64,000 bases of DNA from Sistotremastrum niveocremeum HHB9708 (Eukaryota > Basidiomycota > Agaricomycetes > Sistotremastrales > Sistotremastraceae): assembly GCA_001630475.1 (NCBI GenBank), contig KV419407.1, positions 558,001 through 622,000 on the forward strand, written 5' to 3'. The translations under genes and the position numbers were made by a program. A model generated the notes under the pieces. The model ran no database searches, had not been told where the DNA came from, and saw nothing but the letters and a program-made list of their open reading frames with translations. Positions 49,773 through 60,312 of the stretch are shown in pieces (position 1 is the first letter of the stretch; each line of letters begins with the position of its first letter).

Positions 49773-52700
49773 TCAGCGTTTATGATCAATGGAAAGCCAT
49801 CTGGTGTTATTTCGCGTCGAGAGATATATTTCCGATCCCTGCTGCTCGTGACCCATCCACGAGGACTGCTGTATGGGTATCAGATTCATTACCTGGCTAT
49901 TATTCAGTATGTGCACATGTATGGTCCGCGTGAAATACGTACCATATACGAGTCTCCTGGTTGGAATCCACTGTTCACGTCTCCATCGTCGGAAGTCGCG
50001 AGTCGTAAAAAATCCCAGACCGTCACGACAACATCTCGATTTGCCGGTTTCTTCCCTGCTCTGGCATCCTTGAAGCGAATTGCGCGAAAATTTCGGACTT
50101 GTCGTGGTGGGCATACCTCCTATTTTCTTGTGAATAAATTTCGTATCATGCGTGTGGTAGGTGAACGTACTTGGAGCTCGTCTTCGAGCTCACGTGAGAT
50201 GTTATCTCTTGTAGTGGCGCAGTGGCGCCGGAGCCAGAATGCAATAATCGCCGCTTTCTTGCCCTCGATGTTTTGGGCCCAACTGGGCAATGCTTTGGAT
50301 GTCTCAGCTTCCTCGACCAAGGATTCGAGCTCAGGAGGTTCTAAAGCTAAAAGAGATGTCAAAATTCATCAACCCATGCGTTAGAAAATATGTTCTCACT
50401 TCCGTCACAATCCACGAGCTTGCCTCCCGCAGAACGTTCTACCTGATCTGCCCACATGACCAGCGTGTCCAAGATGCGCTCCTTTCGCTGGTGCAACTTA
50501 AAACCTTGGGCGTCGCGGCGTTCCTATCTATCGCTAAGCAAGCGAAGTGGCAAGACAATCCGGGCTCACCCTCCATTTTTGGTCTTCTTGATCCTCTTCT
50601 GCTTGGGCGCGAGGACGTGCTTGGGAGGTGTCAGCTTGGTTCACATCAATGTAACCAATGGGATAAGCCTCAACAGTCACTAGAGTGAGCACGTTCTCAT
50701 GATACATGTTGGTAAATCCCGCTAACCTTGACGACCGTGAGCACCGCCACCGCCACTAGACCGCCATCGGGGGTAAGGCTACGTAAGGAGGAAATGAAAG
50801 GGCCCCGTTGGAAGCCAAGTTTGGAATGCCACGGAACAAGATGTGTCGAATTGCCGGACAGAATTAAACGACACGATGAATACGCATCCAGAATCTCCAT
50901 TGGTTCTTTCCGTTCATTGTCAAACTTATAACTAATTCAGCAGATAGTCTCCGCCACTTGACGCCGTGAACGCTTACCCTTGCGCCAGAGCATCCTATCT
51001 TCATACCAATCCGCAAGAATCCTCGACGAGCAGCACGCGCCATTGGCTCGTCCACCGAAGCACGGAGACGGTACCATCCGTCCGAAATCTCGAACTCAGG
51101 ATGACGCTCTATAAGGGTACCATCGTCAGCTACGCGTTCGTCGGCCCAAATCATGTCAGAGATGCAAAGGATCAGAGGCATGGCAGAAGTAGCATCTTGG
51201 GCTGCAATGAGGCGTAAAGGCGGTCGGAACGCCCCATCTAACTCTTTACGATGCCTGAAGAGCCGTAGTCAGTGGACGAGTGTGCGTCAGTCAAAGGAAC
51301 GGTGTTCTCACCGATACTCAAACTGTCTTTGGACCTCTTCGCGGCACCAACGCCTTGACCTGGTAACTTCTTTGTAAGGCTCTAGTAACGCTAGGGCAGC
51401 CAGCTTCCAAAGAATTAGGCCCCATCCGTTATCGACCCATCCCTTCGTAGCTCTCGTATATCCGGTAGAGTGAAGTTTTTGGAGAGCGACACCGGAGTCA
51501 TATACCTCTACCAAGCCAGTTGGCCCAGTGGAAGTGAATTGATAGCTGAGAGCGTTTGTCGGACTGATGCCCAATAGGTCATTCGTATTGCTGATCGGGA
51601 CTAGTCAGCGGGGTGCATCGAGCGACAAACAACGCTAGAACAAACATTCCAAAGGTATCTAATTCAGCGACCGAATACTGTCCTGGCCTCAACCCACAAG
51701 TTTGCAATGTTCGCACATGCGATACTGTTGCCATTGTGAGATAAGCACAGTAAATTTCGAACCGCACTCACCATGGGACTTTGGTCGAGGTTTACTTTGT
51801 TGGATAACAGGGGGGACAGAAGATGTACTCAGCCGCGAAGGTTGGGGATACTGGACGCCTCCCGCGACTGCTACTTTCTTGAGTGGAGAGACAAACTTGT
51901 GACTGGAAACATTAGACCGAGGGGTGCGAAAAGCAACGCCTCCAGAGTTGGGAGTAGCACTCATGGGTTGTATACGTGCACGAACAGGTGTCCTCATCTC
52001 CCCCAATCGTTGACTTAGCTTGTCGTCCGTCTTGGGACGTCCTACTATCTCCGATTCGATTGCTCGAGTATCAGGCTGCGTTGCATGATTTTCGATACCA
52101 GAGCGTGTAAACGTGGGTGGAAGATGAGGAACTCGGGAGCTGTCCACTTCGACGCTCAACCTTCTTTCAGTGTTGTCAAGATACGGAGCAGATGATTCTG
52201 CCGCTTTCGGGGACTCTCCTTGAAGCCTGTCCAAGTTTTCGACGGCACTCAAAGGAAGCCGCTTTTTGAGATGCTGAGATAAATCAATTGTTTCCTCGGC
52301 TTGAGACGGCGTTGTCTCTTTGACCGACTCTTCAAACCAACCAGACACCTTTCGTTCTGCCTCCTGCAGCGCAGCCGCCGATGGACGTGTCCACGACTTC
52401 CCTTTGGCCGATTGAAATGAGACATCGACAGATTGACTTAGGGCTTCCCGAGGAGAGGAAGTAAATGGTTGGTGTTCGTCGTCGTCGTCGTCCGCAGCGT
52501 AAAGATCTGCACCAGCGATAGAAGGATATGTCTTTTCGGTCAAAGATGCTTTCAGTGAAGTGGCCGAAGTGAACAACGACGTCACAATTCCTTTGCTTGC
52601 ATCTCTCAACGAGGCTGAGATCGAAGGGCGCTCGAATTGGGCTGACGTAGAAGTTCGCAGCTGAAGCGCAGGACTGTGACGTGCTATCACCGCGCTTGAA

Positions 52701-52978
52701 TCAGGAAGATCTTGTCGGAGTGCCCTTTCAATGGCCATCTTTCGTCGTGATCGGGCATCCTGCGATGACTCAGGTGGCACGACGGCTGAGGAACCAGATA
52801 AAGCGGCCTGAATCATCTGAGCTCGTCGGACTTTTGCTTCTTCAGATAGGTTCGCTCTGCTGGAACGATTGGATGATCCATCCTGAACGCGACCAGCAGA
52901 TGGTTCTGCAGAACTGTAATGAAGCCGTGGCTTCTTACGAAGTGGAGATGAGGTAGGGGCATTCATAGACGAATGCAT
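49773..52978 (-). CDS. BRH2: BRCA2 homologue, Brh2-like RAD51 mediator
   Basis: Brh2/BRCA2 loads Rad51 on single-stranded DNA in homologous recombination. The large first exon holds a basic, Ser-rich N-terminal third and, near 52420-52340, one BRC-like repeat, VSFQSAKGKSWTRPSAAALQ, with FxxA (FQSA) and LQEAER following. Later come RTLQTCGLRPGQYSVAELDT and the DSS1-binding helical domain: GYTRATKGWVDNGWGLILWK, LAALALLEPYKEVTRSRRWC, REEVQRQFEYRHRKELDGAF and MPLILCISDMIW. OB1 starts ISDGWYRLRASVDEPMARAA and RRGFLRIGMKIGCSGA. OB2 includes VTVWDFLRLATSDDG and ends NTRWLSIDHKR. The Brh2 plan of one BRC unit with helical and OB domains is met. In-frame starts at 53011, 52978 and 52966 are possible; I used the middle one. 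Confidence 0.87.
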
Positions 52979-53011
52979 GAGCCTGAGAGGTCGCGTTCCG
53001 AGCCACAACAC

Positions 53012-54356
53012 GCATCAACATCGTCGATATTTCGCGAGTGATTTTCGTCACGTGCTTGTCACCTTGTCCTTGACAGGTCTCTCCGGCCCTAAATTCGCGG
53101 GGTGACATCTTGGGGCGCTCTGGACGCTCCATTTATGGGCATGGTGTCCGGGGTCCATCGCTCCGGTGTCAGCATCGATTAGTCATCGCGTCATCTGTGT
53201 GCAAACTCTGTTGACTCTCTTCGTACCAGCCGCGTTCAGACACAGAGGATGGTTGTCTCGGTTCCAGTTGTCAATGTCAATGATAGCCCCCACATCGATA
53301 GCATTAACTGACCCAGAATTCAGGATATTAGGTAGTAGGATACCGGCAGCCGCGTGCTGGGGAAAGGTCATTCAACTCATATGCCCTTTCTCTCACAGGA
53401 CCTACGGAATATTTACGACAGAGTTCGAGCATCATAACAAGGTGCCACAACATGCTAAAGCGTTTGTACTGTGCTGTCCGACTTGCCAGTACTTCTCGTC
53501 AGGTTTCGTCGCCAAACTCTCAAGCACTCATTCTCCCCTTGAGGTAAAGCACACCGTTCATCTGAAGCGATCTACTTGGCCACTTTTTTAGTTTCATTTC
53601 ATGACACGTCATCCTGCGTATCCGTTTGACACCTACTCTCGAATCTTGCTCGTTGAGTAATAGCTCTGATTTACCTCAAGTCATGCTCCATAAGTCAGAA
53701 TCGCAATCATGAAGACATGAACATGATCGGAATGGATGTTCCTTGAGTTGTTCCCCCAGCCACTCAGCCCAAAAATCCGCGCATTGTCACTCTGTAACGT
53801 GAGAAAACTAGAAGCTGTGCAACTCAATTTACTGAAAGTACTAGTTTCGTGGATACCTAGTGCGACAACTACCCAGACTCCGACTTTCTCATCGTGGATC
53901 GCCAGTCGACGGAGTCGTGTCAGAAATCAGTGTCCGAGCACGAGTTCGTGTGCAACAATCTTGCAAACTATTGCTTTCGTTCGAAGTCTACTGCGACACT
54001 AGCTGCCGGTATGACCCGGTACTAAGATACAGTACCAGGAACATTGAGTCTCGAACGTTCAGAATTTTGCTACTAAATATTAGTCACGAGCACCGCTGCA
54101 GCGGCGCTGCTGAAAACTCTCAGCACAAGTTCGGGATTAGCTTAATATTGATCCAGATACACCGCTTTCGGTGAAGCAGGGAGCGATGCAGAAAAGAAAC
54201 AAATCTGAGGACAAGGTGGCTGCCGGCCCAGACGGCACTAATCGAGTCAATGCGTATGTCATAAAATGCGTAAAAACGACTATATATGTATGGCATGCAA
54301 TTAATATGTGTAGAGTAGTGGTGGTGGTAAGTATACATTAGATTTTATAAATGATA
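53012..54356. other. Gene-poor interval between BRCA2 and MPP alpha
   Basis: These 1.35 kb contain no confident gene. A two-exon frame can be drawn at 53736-54025 (listed separately). The part next to BRCA2 should hold its promoter; the part near 54200-54356 is AT-rich and is probably the 3' flank of MPP alpha. Confidence 0.5.
53736..54025 (+). CDS. Doubtful two-exon small protein, 75 residues
   Basis: An ATG at 53736 gives MFLELFPQPLSPKIRALSLC N, then a 62-nt GT-AG intron (53799-53860) joins in frame to CDNYPDSDFLIVDRQSTESC, QKSVSEHEFVCNNLANYCFR and SKSTATLAAGMTRY before a stop. The second exon is Cys/Ser-rich with five cysteines. I do not recognise it. No signal peptide or domain is visible, and short frames like this arise by chance in 1.3 kb. 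Confidence 0.2.
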
Positions 54357-55998
54357 TCATGTATGCAAGGCCAACTGAGCCCCTCCAACACCATATTTCC
54401 TCAACACTGTCCGCCAATCAGTCACGTCGTCAGCGCCCTCAACGAGGACTGTCGCCGATTTCTGAATATCTGGCCCGAACACGCGAGCTGAGACTCGACG
54501 TATATCATCCGCAGTGACTTGGTCAATTCTTTCGCACATCTCTGACACGGGAACTTTGCGATTATGCACCAAGATCTGTACCCAGTCAGACATCACGCTG
54601 AGAACGATTCAAGGATCACCGACCTGTCTTCCCAAATCTTCAACTTCCACTGCTCTGCTTTCGAGAGCCATAACAAGGTTAGATTTGAGTTGGTTTCTGG
54701 CCCGCGACAGCTCTTCAGCAGGCAATGATGTATGAAGGAGCAGGCTGAGCTGATGGACCAGATGAGGTAGAATCTGCTGAGGACTACTCCCGCGAACGTG
54801 GCGATTTCCATTGATGGGAGGTAAGAAAGTGGCAAACAGCCCGAAAAGGGAACTGTCGCTATATATGTGGTGGAAAGAGGCACAATGATCGATCTGAGGA
54901 TGGTGATTCAAGATGTGGGTGTACAGACGCGAGTACATGCCCTTCCCGGGTCCTCCAGCTGAGAAGCTACCTCCCCCTCCCAAAAGGATTTGGATGATAG
55001 CTAATGCATATATATCAGGATCATGAATGGAAACACCTTCGAAGGCAAGATAGAGGTGGGAGAATTGTGATTCTGGAGATGAGATGAAGTGGTGTCCGCC
55101 GGTATAGTGCGATTCTGATACAGAGGAAGTCGATGTGGAAGGGAATAAGGAGGATGCTGCGCGAGCCAGGCTCTTCTGCAACGGCGGCGAAGATGACGAG
55201 AGAAGGTGTAAGGGAACAGACGAAGATGTTGGGCTGGAAATTCGGGAAGAAGATGCCGTCGATGTAAGATGAGAGAAGTGCTTGTCAGTCAGTTCTAGTA
55301 GTTGCTCGTGAGGAATCCCGGCTCCCGCAACCACAATTCGTTCTGGTTGATACCAATTTTTGACGAATGTGTGCAAGGTGTCGGAATTTATGACATCAAT
55401 CTGTTCAAGGGGGCAGAGTAATGGATTGCCTAATCCTTGGCCGCCATAAGCAACTTGATGTAAGATCTCAGGTAGAATCATCTCAGGTTTGGCGTTGATT
55501 TCGCGGACCTCGTAGCGAGCTGCGTCTCGCACCAGATCCAGCTCATCTTCACTGAAGACGGGGTTGTTGACGACCTCGGCAAGCAAGGACAAAGCTTGTA
55601 ACGTCCCAGAGGTAAACTGTGATGACTGATACATGATTGACTCTCTTGAAGAAGAGGACAAAAATTGGCCGCCCAGAGCGTCAACAGCCTTGGACATTTC
55701 CTCCGTGCTGAAATTTGCAGTCCCCTACTGTAAGAGTCAGGGTTATTCTCTGAAGCAGGGACAAGTCATTGACCTTAAATGCCATTCGATCTAATATATG
55801 GCTTACACCAGAATTACTGGTGTCTTCATATCGTGAACCCGCATCGACATACACCCCAACCGAAGAGAAATGACCAGGTGTGTTTTCGGTGGCGACTCGT
55901 ACTTTATTCGGCAGAGTAGTTATCTGCGTGGTGCTGGGTGTTTTTGTTATCGAGGCAAAGCGTCGGGTGTTGCGTGCCAAGGAGCGAGCGCGATGCAT
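54357..55998 (-). CDS. MAS2: Mitochondrial-processing peptidase subunit alpha (MAS2)
   Basis: MPP alpha recognises mitochondrial presequences and holds them for cleavage by the beta subunit. The start at 55998 gives an Arg-rich presequence (MHRARSLARNTRRFASITKT), then TTLPNKVRVATENTPGHFSS and VGVYVDAGSRYEDTSNSGVS. The M16 core continues HILDRMAFK and EEMSKAVDALGGQFLSSSSR. There is no HxxEH zinc site (HILDRM), which is expected, because the alpha subunit is catalytically inactive. The substrate-binding glycine-rich loop reads ILLGGGGSFSAGGPGKGMYS then RLYTHILNHH. The protein ends KYGVGGAQLALHT. It lies head-to-head with the BAH-PHD gene (start codons 85 bp apart). Confidence 0.95.
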
Positions 55999-56083
55999 TA
56001 TGAAGAGTAGTGAGGTGAACTCGGCGGCAGCCGGCACGAGCTTCGGGCTCGAGATAGCTCTCAAGACCTCAAACCCTAACCAT

Positions 56084-57400
56084 ATGGGACCTCATCGTAC
56101 AGCTCGGGACTCTGGCATAGACCACCCCCCATCCTTGAAAGAATGGACCAAAATGAAAAGGTTCAAATCGTACACTGGTTCGCAAGTAGTTTCATTGCGT
56201 TTTGAACCTCCTTGATCGACTTGGACCGAATGTACAGTCGTGGCTCTCGATGAAGAACGATTCACCTTTTTTCTCGGAGACGAGTGAGTAGTGGTTCTGA
56301 ATGTCTTTCATTACGCTACAGCTATGTCATTACCTCGTAGTGTCTATATACTTCCAGAGGGTCAAGAAGCTCACAACACGCCACCAGAGCGCCTCTGGAA
56401 CGCAAAGATCAAGGAAATTAGGGCCAAGGGTTTCGACTCAGATGATGTGAGACAGAATCTGCAATCAGAATTTCGTGCTGAAACGGTTCAGGTTTGGCTC
56501 CAGGTGATCTGGTATTACTCTCCGACGGAATTGAGCCAACGAGTGTCTGCGTTGTAAACTTATTTATTTTGGGCCGTCATGAGTTTGCTCTGAGGTCTTT
56601 TTGACAGTGATCCATCCTTTTGTGGAACCAACGAAAGGATATTCTCAAATCAAGAAGATATCGTCCATGCCCTCTCGTGCGACGGTATGTGAAGTTTGAC
56701 AAGGTCTCTGTCATGGCGACTGATATAACATCTAGGGCGTACCAAAGTATTAAAGTTCGATGATTCTGACCCTCTGCAGAGTCCGATTTCTGCGAAATCC
56801 AACTATTATCGCACAACCACCAATTTATCGAGCTCGAAGTCAAGACATAGTGGACGCCAATTGGTCAAGGTGAGAGTTCACTGAAGTGAGCGTTTGGTCT
56901 CTAACTAAGAATTACAGTAGCCTCTCTCAAGCTCATGCATATGTTTGCAACCATACAACCCGGATCGACACATCATGCATCGCTGCTCAGGCTGTGAGCG
57001 TTGGTATCATATTTCATGCATATTTGAGGCACATGCTCCTCCCGAGGACATCGACTGGGCAGATAACTCCGGTTCAATGCATGATGAACGCTCAAGTGGC
57101 GAAACTTCGACAAGGAACGAGCAAACACTGCCCGCGTTCGCGGATATTGGGGACACAGATCCGAAAACAGTAGCTCTCGCCTTGGCCAAATGTCCAGTCA
57201 CTCGAGGTATGGAGTATGGAGTTGTTGGCACTTTCAGCGGCATATCTGCTGCTCGTACCATGGTGCAACGGGTGAAATCAGACCCGGAATATATTTTCCC
57301 GGAGGATTGGTCCGCCCTTTTGGAAGTTAATTACTTCGACTTCGATTTGCTGGTTAGAGAATCCTGGTACGATTGCCCTAATTGTCATCAACCTATATAA
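56084..57400 (+). CDS. BAH-PHD chromatin protein with an expanded PHD finger
   Basis: BAH and PHD modules read nucleosomes and histone tails. Splicing gives MGPHRTARDSGIDHPPSLKE, then the BAH domain: FKSYTVVALDEERFTFFLGD, DVYILPEGQEAHNTPPERLW, NAKIKEIRAKGFDSDD, VWLQVIWYYSPTELSQR and NERIFSNQEDIVHALSCDGR. A Ser-rich linker leads to the PHD start, SSSCICLQPYNPDRHIMHRC then SGCERWYHISCIFEAHAPPE. The last Cys pair (YDCPNCHQPI) comes about 110 residues later, whereas a normal PHD closes within about 15-25. The insert is partly acidic and disordered, partly helical (TVALALAKCPVTRGMEYGVV). Exon joins in the BAH are well supported; the acceptor near 56613 is less certain. Confidence 0.8.
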
Positions 57401-57987
57401 GGTATTTCAACAACACTTATCTTGGTGCCTTGTCGTGACCTTTGCAGTTAAACAGGAACCGCATTACTTGGTTGTCGACTTCGGTTGCTTGTTGCTTCGC
57501 AGGATCACAAAATACTCACAGAATCCCTCCGTGCCGATACACGTCTGCTCAATTGCCACTCCGAAGGACTGTATATCTTGTTCATGAATTGTTAAATCGA
57601 AGAAGCTTATGTTGGGCATATTACATTACATATGCATGAGCGTCTAGTAGTAGTATGCTTTGTGTTTCGTGCGTGCTGGGTCCTTCCATACGATTGTGTT
57701 GGGTCTTGAAGTTTGTATACTATCAATATCAATCTGTCTATGTATCTGGGGTGTTGAATGGGGTTTTCATCAACATGGGTACTGGCATTCCAGTCCGACC
57801 TTGGGAGCCTCCAAGTGAACAGTGTCAATGGCAGTTCCTGAATTTAGTAACAAGGCACTTAGAAATTACGATACTAGTGGTTCAGGTTGACCTATCACAA
57901 AAAATAACACCTGGTCATCTCTGATAGTGATGACAGGCCCAGGCTGCGTCACAAAAAGCGAAAAACATCTTGAAGGGAAGCAAAACG
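57401..57987. other. Intergenic region between BAH-PHD gene and tRNA-Cys
   Basis: These 587 bp hold no recognisable gene, repeat or transposon remnant. The left part is probably the 3' flank of the BAH-PHD gene. A short T run on the minus strand at 57982-57985 is the tRNA terminator. Confidence 0.5.
57982..57985 (-). terminator. RNA polymerase III terminator of tRNA-Cys
   Basis: A TTTT run on the minus strand lies two bases beyond the discriminator side flank of the tRNA gene, as needed for Pol III release. Confidence 0.7.
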
Positions 57988-58059
57988 AGGACCGACCGTG
58001 ATTCGAACACGGGACCGCACGATCTGCAATCGCATGCGCTACCACTGCGCCATCGATCC
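57988..58059 (-). tRNA. tRNA-Cys (anticodon GCA)
   Basis: Read on the minus strand, the 72-nt gene folds fully. The acceptor stem GGATCGA pairs with TCGGTCC (one G-U type pair). The D arm is GCGC-AGTGGTA-GCGC, and the anticodon loop TTGCAGA gives GCA at 34-36. The T arm is CCGTG-TTCGAAT-CACGG. The base after the acceptor stem is U, the discriminator U73 typical of tRNA-Cys. There is no intron. Internal A and B boxes (TGGCGCAGTGG and GTTCGAATC) are present, and TTTT follows on the minus strand. Confidence 0.96.
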
Positions 58060-58275
58060 GATATGCGCTCAGGGTTTGAATAAAATATGACCGCTCCGCA
58101 ACAAGTTCGATGCACCAAAGGCGCCGGTGACTTCCGCTCATTCATTTGTGCTCAACCGCACACTGCTGGCGACGTGCACGCTGCCCTGAGGAGGTGTCAG
58201 AATTCGACGGATAATTTTCTGTATCTTTGCAACGATAAGATCGATATCTAGAGGCGCGCCCTTGTCTGAAACGCC

Positions 58276-60237
58276 ATGAATGGTACCTCCAATTCACACT
58301 CGCAAACTGCCTCGAGAACAACTGTCGCCCCGAAGCCTCCACCAACGGGACCTGTACCGCACGTCCCATTATCGACACCAGTTGATTCTCCTGCAGCATC
58401 GTCTTCGAACCCAGATCCTGTTCCCCCACCTGCCATCAATGGCACTCACTCTCACAAAGCAAAGAGGAAGGCTGAACCCGTTGATCCCGCCGTGATGTAC
58501 GAGAACGTCAGGAACCGTATTGCTGCTCTAGAAGAAGAGGAAGTCCACGGAGAAGAAGAGCAGCGAAAGATAGGTTCGTCCGCTCTCTCGATCTCTCCGG
58601 TGGGCGCGAAGCATTGCTTAATTCAACAGCGGAAGAAGCACGAAAGAGTATAAAAGGAGCTTCAGAATCAGTCATTCAGACTCGCTATCTTGAATTGGTA
58701 ATATAACTTTGACGACGTCTGCTTCGTACGATTGATTTGCGTTCACCTTCTTGTATCACAGTTTCAGGAAATGAAGAGGCTGGAACGAGAACATGCTAGG
58801 GAGAAACAGAAATTAAATAAGGACAAAGATTCAGGTATCGTCCATGACCTCCTGTTTTTCTATGTCGGCTTAACCCGCTATTTCCCTATGTAGCCAAGGC
58901 TCAATCTTCAAAATTGACAAAGGACAAGACTAAACTGGAAAACCTGGGTCGAGAATTATCCAAGGTGTGTATTGCTCTCCATGCTGGCTGTATTCTATCT
59001 AACTTCAGATTAGGAAAACAGAAGGCTGAGAGTAATAAACATTTCCCTACCAACTGGACAGTCCTCTCACTCAGATTGCAGGAAGATACAAGGGTTTTAC
59101 GGGTTAGCGTGGAGGAAGCTCGTACCGAGGTTTGATCAGGATCTCTGCCATGTGTCTCCATTAACCACCCACAGATCCTGGCTTTGAAAACTGACATGGA
59201 AAAAAGGGTGGAAAAGGTCAAACGACAGCAGAAGAAGTTCCAAGACACGCCAGACATCGTAGTGAAAGTGGTTTGCAAATATCGCGCTGAACTGCTGTTC
59301 AAGATAACTCGCAAGACCAAGTTCGCTCGTTTATTCAATGCTTGGACCGAGAGGATGGAAATCGAAGGAGGCAGCGAGAAACGGCTCGAAAATGGTTCGA
59401 TCAGTGGGGCCTCTATGTCGAGCCAGAAATCGGAGGGAAATTTGGCACCTATGACTTTCATCTTTTCTCATAAGGGACGAACGATCGAGCCCGACCAAAC
59501 GCCCGAGGATGCAGGAATGGAGGAAAATGACGAAATACTAGCCCTAGAGATGCTTGATTTAACCAGTCCCGAAGTGGTACGTAAATGATTTGACTCGTAT
59601 TTTTTCACTTGATTAAGCTCATGGTCAGGATCTCGTCCCAACTTCTCAAAGAATGAGGTTATTGAAACACTGGATCGATGATCCGCAGGAGTGAGTCGCC
59701 CAAGCTGTGTTTGCACTCTCTTGTTAAACCAGCATTAGTGCGAAGCAAGCTATCGAGGACATATTTGATGGAGTGTATGAGAAACTTTGCAGCCATTGGC
59801 GCATCTTGCTCACTTCTGATACAGTGTCCGAGAACGATTGAAAGAAGTCCTCCGCCAATACGAGCTGCGCGAGAAGCATTTCGAATGCGTAATACGATCG
59901 AAGGAGCTGGAGGTGTTGCTATCAAGGGCGCGGGCAGAGGAGCAGAAACAGGTTGTTGAACAAACTCGAACTCTGCTGCAGGACATCGAAAGCGAGGTAA
60001 TGCATCAGTCCTCCTCGAGGCAATATGTACTGCCGTATTGACAATTGTTGTATTCAGAACTCGCAGTTGAAAGTCACGAGAGATGATTTAATTGAACAGA
60101 GTGAGAAATTGGTGGACGAACTGTTGGAATACTGCAGAGATCTGCCGCCAGGTGATGTTACTTCTCGATTGCGGACCTTTCTTCGTGCAGAGAAAGAAAG
60201 ACGGTTGGACGAGTCAACAGAATCTATAGGAGGATAA
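58276..60237 (+). CDS. Taxilin-like coiled-coil protein with an embedded SUMO-like domain
   Basis: Taxilins are coiled-coil proteins that bind syntaxins and ribosome-associated NAC. The N terminus is Pro/Ser-rich and basic. Taxilin motifs follow: VRNRIAALEEEEVHGEEEQR, ELFQEMKRLEREHAREKQKL, NKDKDSAKAQ, LTKDKTKLENLGRELSKENR. From about 59250 the reading frame enters DIVVKVVCKYRAELLFKITR, KTKFARLFNAWTERM, MTFIFSHKGRTIEPDQTPED and AGMEENDEILALEMLDLTS, which has the pattern of SUMO/Rad60-SLD folds; there is no terminal diglycine. After a short linker the taxilin pattern resumes: VVRERLKEVLRQYELREKHF and ECVIRSKELEVLLSRARAEE. The usual C-terminal taxilin block (a KSNEVF-like and EMEKMSKK segment) is missing; instead VTRDDLIEQSEKLVDELLEY ends the protein. 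One exon (59014-59031) has 18 nt. Confidence 0.78.
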
Positions 60238-60312
60238 TGAAATGATATTCGTCCAATGCCAGCCACAACTACAATCCTACACGAGCCGAACGCGTTTATC
60301 TACAGTCCAAAT

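Noticed and set aside
51958-52020. Second BRC repeat at the FRTPR segment of BRCA2
   Set aside because: It lacks the FxxA core (it reads FRTP), so I do not call it a BRC repeat; it is mentioned only as a possible other contact.
53183-53371. Minus-strand frame with a D/N-rich segment
   Set aside because: Short, no family match, and no splice sites that extend it.
53166-53591. 141-codon plus-strand frame upstream of BRCA2
   Set aside because: No similarity, odd composition (many His, Cys, Phe), and it overlaps the expected BRCA2 promoter. Left out.
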